Shown here: positions 21,691 to 34,500 of the stretch, one piece after another
How the letters are laid out: every line of letters begins with the position of its first letter
How positions within the stretch are numbered: position 1 is the first letter of the stretch
From: Lumbricus terrestris
Lineage: Eukaryota > Annelida > Clitellata > Crassiclitellata > Lumbricidae
Assembly: GCA_949752735.1 (NCBI GenBank)
Contig: OX457036.1
Location: forward strand, 85,292,987-85,356,986
Direction: 5' to 3'
Length of the DNA: 64,000 bases
Notes under the pieces: generated by a model
What the model saw: only the letters and a program-made list of their open reading frames with translations
What the model was told of the DNA's origin: nothing
Database searches by the model: none
Made by a program: the position numbers and the translations under genes

Positions 21691-21735
21691 TGATTGGAGC
21701 CAAAATTTATTCTATAGCCTACTTTAGATAAAATT

Positions 21736-21826
21736 TAATATCATGACTGTCCCAATACTGCATTTATAATGCTAGATATAATATATCTAGCATTATAAAT
21801 GCAGTATTGGGACAGTCATGATATTA
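21736..21826. repeat. Perfect 45-bp-arm palindrome
   Basis: Arms 21736-21780 and 21782-21826 are exact reverse complements with a one-base centre, and contain TCATGACTGTCCCAATACTG. A second smaller hairpin, GGCCCCTCC arms, follows at about 21846-21875. Confidence 0.95.
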
Positions 21827-21997
21827 TATAAACATGATAAATAATAGGCCCCTCCTTATATTATAGGGAGGGGCCATTATTTGTGCATAACCATATATTA
21901 TGTGTATGTGCGTATACTAAAGCCTACCCGTTGTAGGCTATACCAAAATGAATAAACCTTGTCATGCGAGGGTAAATAATGCCTCAGAGTAAATAAT

Positions 21998-22291
21998 AAG
22001 CTTCTTGGCAACGTGCTTATTCAAGGAGTTCACTATATTATGATCTTGCAAATAATGTTATTAGTTTCTTCCTGGTTGTTACGCTGCCTTCGACTTCCGA
22101 TCAATCCCATGACCCATGTCATGCTTGGCTGAATATTGCCATCTCTGTCAATAGTAGGCCTAGGGTCTAGGCCTAAGCTCCTTGGCTGCGGGCTTATCCA
22201 AAGAATTAACTAGGGTAAACTATGGTCGTGCAAATATAGGTTGGAGTTTCTTCCTGGTTTCTTTAAACTGCCTTGGACTTCTCGATCAATG
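21998..22291 (+). repeat. Tandem duplication (units about 108 bp, offset 186 bp) upstream of gene B
   Basis: 21998-22105 and 22184-22291 share 'AAGCTxCTTGG', 'TCGTGCAAAT', 'TTTCTTCCTGGTT' and 'CTTCxxGATCAATxC'. The second unit ends about 165 bp before the gene B ATG, so the pair lies in the likely promoter or 5' UTR. No TATA box was called. Confidence 0.55.
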
Positions 22292-22455
22292 CTTTCGGTT
22301 TTTAGTAGGCTACAGTAGTTGTCAGGAACTTGCACGTAACATAACTAGATTCTAACTTCCCGTGGGCAACTAATTTTTGCAGCACCAACGTATCTATCTG
22401 TGTAAGGAAGGAACGTCGAGAAGAGGTCCCGTTCTTGCGGTCAAACACAGAAAAT

Positions 22456-22534
22456 ATGGCGATTTGTCTGGATATGTTTACCAACATGATTTTCGTTGCA
22501 CTTTGTGTCTGTTTGCTTGCACATTGGAACGAAG
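22456..22534 (+). CDS. Gene B exon 1: start and signal peptide
   Basis: 79 nt from ATG to donor GTAGGC, phase 1. It encodes 26 residues with a hydrophobic core MIFVALCVCLLA ending HWNEG, a typical secretory signal. A is at -3 and G at +4 of the ATG. The phase matches the WSC exon at 25800, which is why this start was chosen. Confidence 0.8.
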
Positions 22535-25500
22535 GTAGGCTTGTTTTAAAGAATGCATTGCTACTGGTTAATGTTCTAGTGTACATGTAGGTCCATGTTT
22601 AGAATGCCTTATTCACACTGACAACTGATTGCTTATTACATAGTTAGTAGTTACGCTACAGAGATCCTCGGTGGCCGAGTGGGTTGGTAGCCCGCTCGCC
22701 GCGCCGGCGGCCCGGGTTCGATTCCCGGTCGGTCAGAGATTAATTTCTCGGATCTTTACTGCGGGTGGCTCGGTTGCAATATAAACGTGGAGTAGCCGTG
22801 GTGAAGGATCTCACCCTCAGGGTCGAAGCCATAACAATGATAACACAGCCGCTGTATAAATTTGCGATTACATTTCCATTTATTTTACGTTACATACGCT
22901 ACGGTAGGGCCTACCTTTGCGTATCTCATGATGCCGCTGTGGTCCTTGTCCACGCCTTCGTAACTAGCAGAATTGATCATTGCTGCTCAGTTCTTGCTGG
23001 TCACCCATCTAGCTTAAATTAGGTCGTCTTGACCGGGTCATGCGCTCTGCTGCTCGGCTTATTGGTCATATTCCTAAATGTGCCCCGATTTCTGTCTACA
23101 TGCCTGATGTTTTGCATTGGCTTCCAGTCTCGCAGCGCATCTCGTACAGAGTAGCAGCACTTGTTTGGCGGCGCCTCACTGGTAGTGCTCCTTCCTACTT
23201 ATCTGATCTCTGTCGCTCTGTCTCTGACCTAGCCTCCGTCGAGCTTTACACTCTTCGGCCAATAGGGACTGCTGGTCCTTCGAACCCGCGCTGCTACCAG
23301 ACAGCGTCGAGCCTTCTTGGTTGTTGGCCCGTCCACATGGAATGGGCTCCCGCTTGCACTACGCTTACTACCTCGGAATAATTTGCCTGCTTTCTACCAG
23401 TTGCTCAAGATCTATCTCTTTAGCTGTGGCTGGGCTGGGAGCGCCTCTGAGTAGGATTCTCGAAGGGGCGCTATATAAGTTTTTGGAATGAATGAATGAA
23501 TGAATGAATGAATACACACACCGAAATGCGGACTGCACCTGGTTCAGTAAAGACTAAAGAGTATTTTTTATGTTTTTAAGGTGAACATATTTTTGTCTTT
23601 TCTCATTGTACATGTATCATGCAACCGAGCTGCTGAATCGTATCAATCTGCCGGAGTCTGCTCTGCACAGTAGGCCCTAGAGCCTGATATATAGCCTATT
23701 TTTAGGCATTGTTGCTGTTTTGCTAAATCGTATGCTGGGGCTTAAAATATCTATAGATGATTTAAATAGACTTGGAAGGTAAAATTTATTTAGCAAAAAC
23801 CATTCTCAAGGTCAGAGATGTATGTGATTTTATAACAGCTCTTGGATTTTCGCAGTGAAAACAATAAAAAGCAGCGGCATTCCAGTAAAGGTTGTATCGA
23901 CCAAATCACATAGTAATAGTTTGCTCTAAAAGTCAGAAAAATATGTGACAAATGATGCGGTTGACACAGTATTTTACAAGCTTTTTTGTCGGTAGCCTAA
24001 ACTAAGAGTTTTGTATCAATGACTGGCATAACTTACATACCGTATCGAAAGTAGAAAATGTTTTACTGGGGTTGACCACACAATAATATTGTATCCTGAA
24101 GTCCAAACTAGAGGTTACAACAAATTTTATACATGATCGCATTCAAATGGAGTCAAAGCCAAATTAGATATTTTTTTAAGCAAATAGGCCTAAATAATTA
24201 TGATATAGAATTAATTTTTAGGCCATTGCACTAATGCAGTGGTTTATCAGAAAATGACAAATGATAGTCTTATTTATACAGGGTGGGCCATAAAAAAGAC
24301 CCCCCTAGGTATTTTGCCCATATCTTGACCAAAAGTAAGAATTTCTAAATGAAATTTTACAGACTTATAGACAATTCATATTTACACATGATGGCCAGAG
24401 TTTATAAAAAAAATTCAAACAGAACAAAAGTTACACCACTTTTAGTAAAGCCACCCACCGTTTTTCGACGATTCACAAACGCGACGCAACAAAAAGTAAC
24501 AAAAAACCAATCTAATTATTTTGGCCAATATCTTGGCCAAAAGTAAGAATATAAAATGAAATTTTACAGGCTTAAAGACAATTCATATCTGCACATGATG
24601 GCCAGATTCCATCAAAATATTTCAAACAGAACAAAAGTTATACCACTTTTAGGGAGGTCATCCACCTTTTTTGACGATTCAGAAACAAAACTCAACAAAA
24701 AAAAGTAACAAAAACACGATTTTTTTCTCATCTCGAATAATTGGAATCAAATAACCTTTGGTATTTGCAAGACGATCATTATTATTACTATTTAAAAGAG
24801 AAACAGGGTACCAGCGTAGCTGCGCGTCACTGAGAAGTCACTTAGCAAGATGACAATCAAATTGGTAAATAAGGAATCTGTCAGATTAATCAACAGGTCC
24901 ATCAAGAACTTTGCAAAGATACTCAAAAGAAGTTTTGGCACTGGTGGTGGGCACATTGAAAACAAGTTGTGAAGCTACCAAGTTTATTTGACAACATTTA
25001 TTTGAGATGAGACTTAATAAAATCGTGTTTTTGTTACTTTTTGTTGCGTTTCGTTTTTGAATCGTCAAAAACGGTGGGTGGTCTCACTAAAAGTGGTGTA
25101 ACTTGTGTTCCGTTTGAAATATTATGATGAAATCTGACCTTCATGTGTAAAGATGAATTGTCTTTGAGCCTGTGAAATTTCATTTCAAAATTCTTATCTA
25201 TGGCCATGAAATTGGCAAAAAAACTAATTTTTTTGCGTTTCGTTTTTCAATCGTCAAAAACGGGGGGTGGCCTCACTAAAAGTGGTGCAACATTTGTTGT
25301 GCTTGAAATATTTTTATGAAATCTGGCCATCATGTGTAAATATGAATTGTCTACAAGCCTGCAAAATTTCATTTCGATATTCATACTTTTGGTCAAGATA
25401 TTGTGGAAAAACCTAGGGGGTCTTTTTTATGGCCCACCCTGTATAAAGAGAGGAAGTACAGGCATGGAACAAAAATGCTTTTTGGATCCATCAGGCACCT

Positions 25501-28500
25501 GAAATTCAAATTAGGCCTACTTCAAATTTCACAAGTTTCACATTGCGGTTTTATCGAATGAAAATTGGTTGGGACACTGCAATTTTCTAACAAAGACAAC
25601 TTTAGAGCAGTGGAAATATAATGCCAGGCTTATTCAATTCGCTTAAAAAAATTTAACTTGCCTTTGAATACTTGAATAAAAAAATTTAAATTGGCACGAC
25701 CCGATTTTTACATTCGATGGTATGATGAAATTGTATTGGCGGTCCTTAGTTTACTTATGTCTTTATATAGAATATTGTGACATCTATTGTGACATCTAGG
25801 CAGCCTTCAAGAACAATACATCGGTTGTTACCACAATATTTCGAGTCCATCAAACTGGAACAACAGTATTGTGGACAACGGTGCTTTGTCCATGGAAATA
25901 CTCTGCATAACGTCGTGCAAGCAGCGAAGTACAACCTACGCAATACTTCAGGTATTTTCATAATGCTCTCTGTAGGCCTACTATAGGATCTCAATAGGCT
26001 ATGTATTCTGAAGAAAGACAGCTATCATTGAAATACTATAATTATTTAGGCGCTAAACTGGAGAGTTTTTCGCGCACTGCAGCGAAGTCAGAACCTTTAT
26101 TCTCGGTCACGATGGCTAGCCAATTTAAAACAATGCGATTTTGTTTTGAAGTAACATAAAGTGCGAATACAATGTAGTTCTCTACGCCCCACGTGCTATT
26201 CGCTCAAGTTTGAACTTCAAAGAGTTGGACATTTCTATTAATGCAGGCTATAAGTTTAAGTTATTAGGCATAGACCCTATGACATATCTTGGTCTCAAAT
26301 TTTCATGGATGAAATGCTGTGTGTTTAGAATAACAGGAACTGTCTATGCTCAAACGACTTCAATATCAGTTCGCCCGGTTACACATGTGACAGCCGTTGT
26401 TCTGGCAGCAATGTTTGCAGTGGATCCAGTAGACCAGTATCTTCGTATGTCATATACAGAGGTCTGTACTTGCAACTAATCAATGAGACAATTATAGTCT
26501 GCTAAGAATTGCAAAGTTGTCGAAAGAACTCTTTTCGTTTAATGATTGTGATAATGTTAACCCTGACATCATGCATACTTCCATGGATTTCAAATACTTC
26601 CTAAGAGGTTAAATTCAACTCAAGCGATTTGCGGATGAATATCGCCATGCCTAGGCCAACTTGAATATGCCATGTTATATTTATTTATTTCAGAAATTTA
26701 TATAGCGCCTCTTCAAGGTAGGCTACTCAGAAGCGCTCCCGGCCCAGCCACGGCTAAATAAAACAGTTTTTAGGTTCTTAAGGAACAGAGCGGAGTGACC
26801 CCTGGGAATTAAGCGCAGTGTAACAGGGAGACCATTCCAAGCTGTAGGACCTGCAACAGAGAATGAACAACGCTGTCGGATAGCAGTCCGTGAGCGGGGA
26901 ACCAGAAGCTCAGCGTGGTTCGCCGATCGAAGGGTCGATCGACGCTGAACTCCCTAGGTGGAACAACAGAATTCTCGAAGGTAGGGTGGAGCTAGTCCTT
27001 CAATGCACCGCCTAACCAGCGCACAGACCCTCTATGCAATCCGCTGAGGAGAAGGGAGCCAGTGTAAGGTATCCCGCATATAGGATGAGACATGGCCATA
27101 TTTTGGGATATGGCCAACAAGTCGCGCCGCAGAGCGGAGGACCCGTTCAAGGCAGCCAATCCGGTCAGCCGGAAGTCCATGATAGAGGGTGCTGCAGTAG
27201 TCAAGGCGGGAAACTACGAAAGAGTGAACAAGAGTAGAGGCAGCACTAAAAGACAGAGAACGGGAGACCACCTTAAGCTGACGTAACTGGTAGTAACAGC
27301 TTCGATATAGTAGGTTTATATGCCGAGTGAAAGTTAGCTCTTGGTCTAAAATAACACCAAGGTCCCGCACAAAAGGTGAGAAAGTAATCAGAGGAAACTC
27401 TAATGCTAAGGCTTTCATGTCAATTTTTGCAAGTTGTTGACGAGTCCCAAACCAGATATATTGCGTCTTGGTAGGGTTCAGTCGCAAACGTTTAGAAGAC
27501 ATCCAGGCTTCCAGGGTTTCCATAGTCCTACAAATTTCTCGAACCGCATCAGTAGCGGCAGATGCTGGGCAGTGAACATATGCCTGGAGGTCATCAGCAT
27601 AGGATTGACTAAGGATTGAATTTGCCAGTAAGAGTGGTCCAAGGTCTGCAGTGTATATTATATATAATAGGGGGCCTAGGACAGAGCCTTGGGGCAGCCC
27701 AAACGGGGCAGGTGCCCAGGATGATCTAGTAGCCCCACAAGCGACAGTGTAAGAACGGTCCTGAAGGTAGGAAGTAAGCCAGTTGAGAAAATTTCCTGAG
27801 ATGCCAAAAGAGATAGAAAGTCTAGTTAAAAGGATATCATGGTCAACCGTGTCGAAGGCTGCGCTCACATCGAACTATGCCAAAAGGGTGACCTGAGAGT
27901 TGTCTATGGCCGTATATATATATCCGAAAGAAGGCGAAGAAGTAAAGTCTCTGTGGAGTGGTCTTTCCGGAAACCTGATTGAAAAAATGGAAGAAGATCA
28001 TTTTTATTAAGGTAATGGGTGAGCTGGGCAGCTACAACTTTTTCAATTATTTTAGACAAAAAAGAAACATTTGCTATTGGCCTAAAGTTAGTTGGATCCG
28101 CCATATCCGAACTTTCGCTCTTAGGCACTGGAACAACAATTGATCGTTTCTGTGACACGGGAAGCACACCATCACGGAGAGAACTATTGCAGAGGAGCGT
28201 TAGGAAAGGGAGTAGTGTGTCAACTAACTCCTGGAGGAGGAACGTAGGGAGAGGGTCTAGTTCACAGGTCTTCGGTGCAGAGGTAAGAATGATTCGTCGC
28301 AGCTCTTGAGCTGAGACAGGATCGAAGGAAGACAGCTCACAGCTAACGGGAGGAAAAATCGGTGGTGAACAGTTAGCCGTAGCGTCTCTGACGGTGTTTA
28401 CCTTCGTTGTGAAAACGTCTAAAAATGCATCGGGCGAGAAGAGAGGCGTGTTAGTGTTGCCTCCTGGTCGGGCACGTCCAAGGAGGTCAGTGAACGTCGA

Positions 28501-31500
28501 CCAGAGCTTCCTGGGCTCTCTTGAATGGTAGGCGATCTTTTCCTCCCAATGCACTCGTTCCTTTTCTTTGTATTTTCGATGCATCTCACGGACGTATTTA
28601 ACAAAGTTGGTGCAGTCGGTAGATGATTTGGTGCGTCTGTAACGCCTCTCTAAGCAACGAGCATGGCGGCGGAAGGAGCGGCACTCGGCGTCGAACCAAG
28701 GTGTTAGAACGGAACGACGCGTCTTTGCCGGGTGTAACGGAAGTAAGGTGTTCAGAACATCCGTCATGGTTGTATCGTAGATGGCGAACAGGTCTGTGGT
28801 CGAAGCATCAGTCAGAGAAGATGGATTGGCAAAGGCAGGAACGCTCATTAAGGACTCACAGAATGCAGTACGGTCCAGTTGCCGCCAATTACGAACCTGC
28901 TTTTCAATGTGAATTGGCGCCTGATGAAGGAATGGCACAGTGGCGATGACGAGGCTATGGTCCGATATTGTTGGAGGTTGTATAATTAACTCGGTCAACT
29001 GGCAATCGTCCCGTGTAATAAGCACATCGAGTATACCTCCATATTGATGGGTTGGACCAGTCACATGTTGGACGAGGCCAAACTGCTCGGTAATGGTCGA
29101 AAAATCAACTGACGTAGGTAGCTCTGGATTCTCGAGGTGGAGGTTGAGGTCACCAGCAATAACCAACTGTGTGTTATGTAGAGCAAAGTTCTCAAGCAAT
29201 GTAGCGAGCTCACTGAAGAAGGTTGCTGACGATGATTCAGAGCCCGGACGGTAGATGGTGACAACAGTCAGAGGGCCACGCGACGACGACACTGAAACAG
29301 CCAGTACCTCGAAGGTGGTAGGAGGAACTGGTATAGCGATCCGCCGTACTGGTAAAACCACCCGATGGTAGATGACGATGCCACCGCCGGAGCAATCCCC
29401 GTCCCGAACTTCTGATCTCGGACAGTCAATATAAGTGTAACCCGGTGGTGAAGATCGACGGACCGCAACATCTGTCGACGATTTATGCCACGATTCCGTG
29501 ACAAGAAGAAGATCAATATCGTTTGTAAGTATGGCGTCAGCAACAGCAACATATTTATGCCGCAGCGAACGAATGTTCCAGGTGGCAAGGCGTATGCCAG
29601 TAGAAGTAGAAGGCAGTGGTGTAGTCAAAGGCACGGCCGACGTTGAAGCAGGCATCGCCGATGATGTAGGCGTCAATGGTGAAGCAGGCGTTGTCAAGCC
29701 ACTTTCCCCCAGTGAGGAGTTGGCAGGACTCCGTATAGCAGGAGGAAGACAATCCTTGGCTCGCTTCGATGCAGGCCGCCATAGTCCAAACTGGAAAAGT
29801 ATTTTTCGAGTGTTGCGACTAACGCGGTAATTATGCGAGTACAAAGAACGAATCTGGTCGGAAGCATGCGTGAAATGTGGCGTATCCCTGTCTTTAGTCT
29901 GACCAACCAAAAGCGCCGATGCGTCTTCAGAGTAATAATCCATAATGATGTCGAGTATTTAGACAAAAACCACTCTTAGTGCTGAATAATGTACCGTAAC
30001 GAAGAAGAAATACGAACTTCGAAATGAGAGCGAAATTCAAATTATTTACGAAAATATAAATATATGGTTGGGACGCGGTGGTGTAGTGGGTATGTTCGTC
30101 GCCTTGCAGCCGAAGTGTTGCAGGTTCGAATCCACCTCAAGTCACCGCGTACGGACCATGAGCAAGTCCTTCACTAACAATTGCTCAGCGCTTCGGCGTG
30201 AACTACGACGCAATGTCCGCTCTATATAGGTCTAATAGTCGGGAGCGCCTCTGAGTAGTGAACTTGAAGGGGCGCTATAACAAGTGCACATACAAACAAA
30301 CAAATTGATTAAATTACTCAGATTTGAATCATTGCCAGATTTAGAAAAGCGTGTAATTCGTCTAAGGAAAAAGACACATTTAATAATTATAATAATTGCA
30401 CACTGCAATTAATTAATATCAATGTAGGTAGGCCTAGGTACCTTCTATAATATATATTAACGTTAGGCTAACTGTAGTCTCGAGAGTTGAAACTTAAATG
30501 ATCGATGGAATTTGCATTGTGTGAATACGTTTAATTAGGCTATAGCCTCCTAAAATGGCGTCACAAAGAACGGTCTTTTGAGCATTATGACCTTGATTAG
30601 AAAAAGAATATAGGCCTATACTTAATTAAATGTTCTGTAGAGCTATCATTCAGGGCTGTTTTTAAGGAATTTTTAGAACTGCGCATCATCTTCTCTCCTT
30701 TCTCATCCTCCGTGGTAATTTACTCCAAATCTGAAGAAAATGATCGTTTTTACTAATTTTAACTGCACGGAACGTGACGGAAGTAGCCTACTTCTACAAA
30801 TGCACGAATCCATTTAGAGCTGCCCATTTTGTGTAGAACTGCACGTTTAAAAAGCCCTGCTATCATCGATATAGCAACATGCCTACAAGCAGGCAAGTGT
30901 ATGAGTTGTACTTTATGCCCAAACATGACCCACTGACTAATGTAACTGATCATGTAAAACAGGTCAATTGCGTGTAAGCCTACATGCATCAAACATCCTT
31001 AAGTTTCATTAGCCGCATTGCTTTATCAAGATAATAATATAGTAATCGTATTACATACAATCTGTGCAGTTTATTTAATAGTGCAGATGTTATGTTAATT
31101 CGACAGTGTGTCCAGTTGGCTACTACGGCACTGATTGTGATAAGGAATGCCATTGCAAGCAGCAGATTCCATGTGATTTTGTTAGTGGAGTGTGTCCTAA
31201 TGGATGCGAAACCAACTGGACTCTGCCAAACTGCAGCAAAGGTAGGCAAGACTTATTAGATAACAGATATAGCCTACATGTCCTTTTTATGTTTAGCCCT
31301 TCTAATGTTGCGACCGTGCCGTACTCTGGAAAGCATTCGCTGCAGGAATGTGAAGACAGGGTAGTTTGGGCAATGGCCAAGAGGAAAGGATTCGAATCCA
31401 TATGGGATCGGTTCCACACCATAAACCATGGATCTCCATTCGCATAGGCTAATCAGCACGGGGTTTATGAGGCAAACGGACGCACCATCGGAGTCCCGCT

Positions 31501-34500
31501 GCTATTGCAGCTTCTATAGCGTCACTCGATCAGCTCTTCCGATGCCAACCGAGCTTAAAGCCCATGACCTGCTTTTTCTGACAACGCTCTCCATGCTGAC
31601 TAGTCTTGTCTCCGTCCTACAACAGCACTTTCGCTAGCGTTCAGGGTTTCAATCTCTATTTGCCATTTGTCATGATGCTTAGCCTGATCTTCATAACACT
31701 GTATGAATTTCTCATATGTATTTTCTGCTCAAATATTTTTAACATGGGCAAGTATAATTAGGCCTATTACGACGTCATACGCTCTTGCGCGAACATGTTG
31801 AACAGTGGAGATTACAAGGACAGCGAAGAGAATCCAAGGTTACTTCAAAGGCATAACATAAATCCAGAAGAACACGCGTAAGCCAGACGAAAGGAAATGC
31901 AATTATTTCGAACGATGTCGACTTCAATTTACCGCCTATTCTATCGCAGAATCGTTTAATCGACAACCGCTTATTGGGATCAATCGCTCCATAAAAAGTC
32001 GATTAGCAGGCGTATTGTTAGCGGGATGTCTCTCAGGTCCTCTGACTGACACACGCAGTTCTATGTTCTAGATGGCGTTTTAGTGTGGCAGGCCCTAATG
32101 CTGGAGTGATTTTGGTGAACCTGGATAATAAATTATACTTTCTGAAGACTTATAAGCAACTGATGATCATCTCTGGTGACTCTAGGACTCAGTGGGTCCC
32201 TGTTGTGTTGGGTGTCCCTCAGGGGTCTGTCCTAGGCCCGCTCTTATTCATCCTATACACGGCTGGCGTTCCCTCCCTTTTCCCCAACCATTCTGCTACT
32301 GGCCATCTTTTCGCTGATGATGTCCAAGCCTATGTGCATGGACCCCCTTCAGCTCAACTCTTTCTTGCGAGCCAAATTGACGCTCTATCTCAAGATCTTC
32401 ATCTGTGGATGTCGTCCAATCGTCTTTCTTTGAACTCTTCCAAAACCCAGTTGATTTGGTTTGGCACTTCCAAGCAGCTCCAAAAACTTGACTACTCGGT
32501 ACTCTCTCAAACTTTTCATCACTTCAACTTTTCGTCTAGTGTTCGTGACCTAGGTGTCACCCTAGATAGTTCTCTAACTTTTACCGAACACATAGCCAAG
32601 CTTACTCGCTCTTCCTACTTCCAATTAAGGCGCCTGAGGGCTATTCGCAAATCTGTTTCATCTTCGATCTTTACTTCCATTGTCCACGCCTTCGTCTGTT
32701 CTCGGATTGACTATTGTAATTCTGTCCTTGCTGGCCTCCCTAAGGTCCGGCTAGCTCCCCTACAGTCCGTACTCAATACTGCTGCGAGGCTCATTGCCCG
32801 TCTTCCTCGATTCTCACACATATCTACATTCATGGCTGAACAACTTCACTGGCTTCCACTCTCAGCTCGCATACATTTCAAAGTTCTAAGTTTGGTTCTC
32901 AAGTCTCAACGAGGTCTTGCTCCGACGTATCTTTGTGATCTCATACTTCGCCCCATTTCGGCCACTTCGCTGCGTCCTCTTAGGTCCTCAGATCGGCTTG
33001 ACCTCTTTGTTCCTCGCGTCAGGACCGCCATGGCTCAATCCAGATCATTTGCCTGCATAGGTCCCTCCCTATGGAATGGTCTTCTCCCATCCGTTCGCTC
33101 TGCCATCCTCTCTGGTAGTCTTTCGTCATCTTTCTCTTGTCTAAAGACCTGCCTTTTCTCTCGGAGTTGCACGCACTGGGAGCGCTTCTGAAAGGCTCTT
33201 GCTGCAAGAAGCGCTTTACAAATGGTCAGATACGATACGATACGATACGAACTGCTTAGGCCTAATTGCTTAGAAATGGTACGTTACGAGGATCGCATTT
33301 GTTGACAAACCGCGTCTCAGTAACTAATTGTATTGATGATAATCTGAAGTCACAGCATAAAGCTAATTTTATGTTATTTTCTCTCGTAGAAACGAATACG
33401 TCTCTCTCAGACAGAAACATCGGATGCTACCGTGATGCGGAAGTTAGAGCAATGCCATTTCGAAAAGACTTACTCTATGATTGCACTATAGAGAAGTGCT
33501 CATCTATTTGTGCTTTAAATAACTACACGTATTCAGGGACACAGGTAATCATTAACTGCACTTTGTAGCCTACGTATTTCGTAAATATTCCATGTTTGCC
33601 CACAACGGTTATATAGCATATGGAATATCCGTAAAAAATGTTCTCACTGACTACGTAACGCGTTGACCAACCTGCATACAATCCGACCCAACAAAGGCAG
33701 AAAAATTGATTCTGATCGGTTATCGGTTACTTTATGTACACTTCCGGGATTCCTGGTAAGTTATAACCCAGATTCAACCAACACTATCTCCAGAATCGGC
33801 CTAAGACCTAAATCGCGAGGGCTTCCTACAAGATAGTGTTACGGAACTACCTTAACCTTTCAAGGCCCTTCCGCTATGAGACTCATGGTCGAATATTTCA
33901 CCAGGATGGCCCACCCTAAAGCCTTGACATTGCCCACTGGATCCGGCTCGGACGGTCTGTTCGAGACTTTAATTGAAGAAAGAAACGACAGCTCGTCTTT
34001 CCAAATATAAATCGTATACTTCGAAAATATTCGGGAAAAATGTGGAGACTCTTCTCCAGTGTAAAAATATACACAGAATAATGCAGTCAAATGGCAGCGT
34101 GTCCAGATCACCAAATGCTCAGAGTTACCACCCCTGGCGTCCGGGGGGTGATGATGCTGACGACGATGCTGAAGCGAAGCCGCTAGCAAAGCGGCTGTCC
34201 GACGGGGAGGAAAGAAGCTGACGACGACGAACCAAGCACGGGCAGTGGTGCCCGACTAGAGAAGGAGGGGTACGACGATGACGAGGACTGTCCTTCTTGG
34301 CTTCTTTGACTGAGCCTCCGACTGAGTGAGCTTCTTCACTCTCCGTTTTCACACGACGCTGAGCGCGTCCTTCTTCGCTGTCGACCGAACTGACTCTGAC
34401 GATCCCCTCCTCGACTGCCCCTCGACGACTCTAGACGACGTCGACGATTCTGACTGAACTGTGTCCGTGTCCACTGTGTCTCTCTGTCCACGCTCCTGCT

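Noticed and set aside
22664..22740. Functional tRNA gene
   Set aside because: Boxes A and B and the T-stem are good, but the acceptor stem does not pair and SINE sequence follows.
32085..33191. Intact 368-codon gene
   Set aside because: It is the C-terminal half of a LINE reverse transcriptase with a LINE tail, not a host gene.
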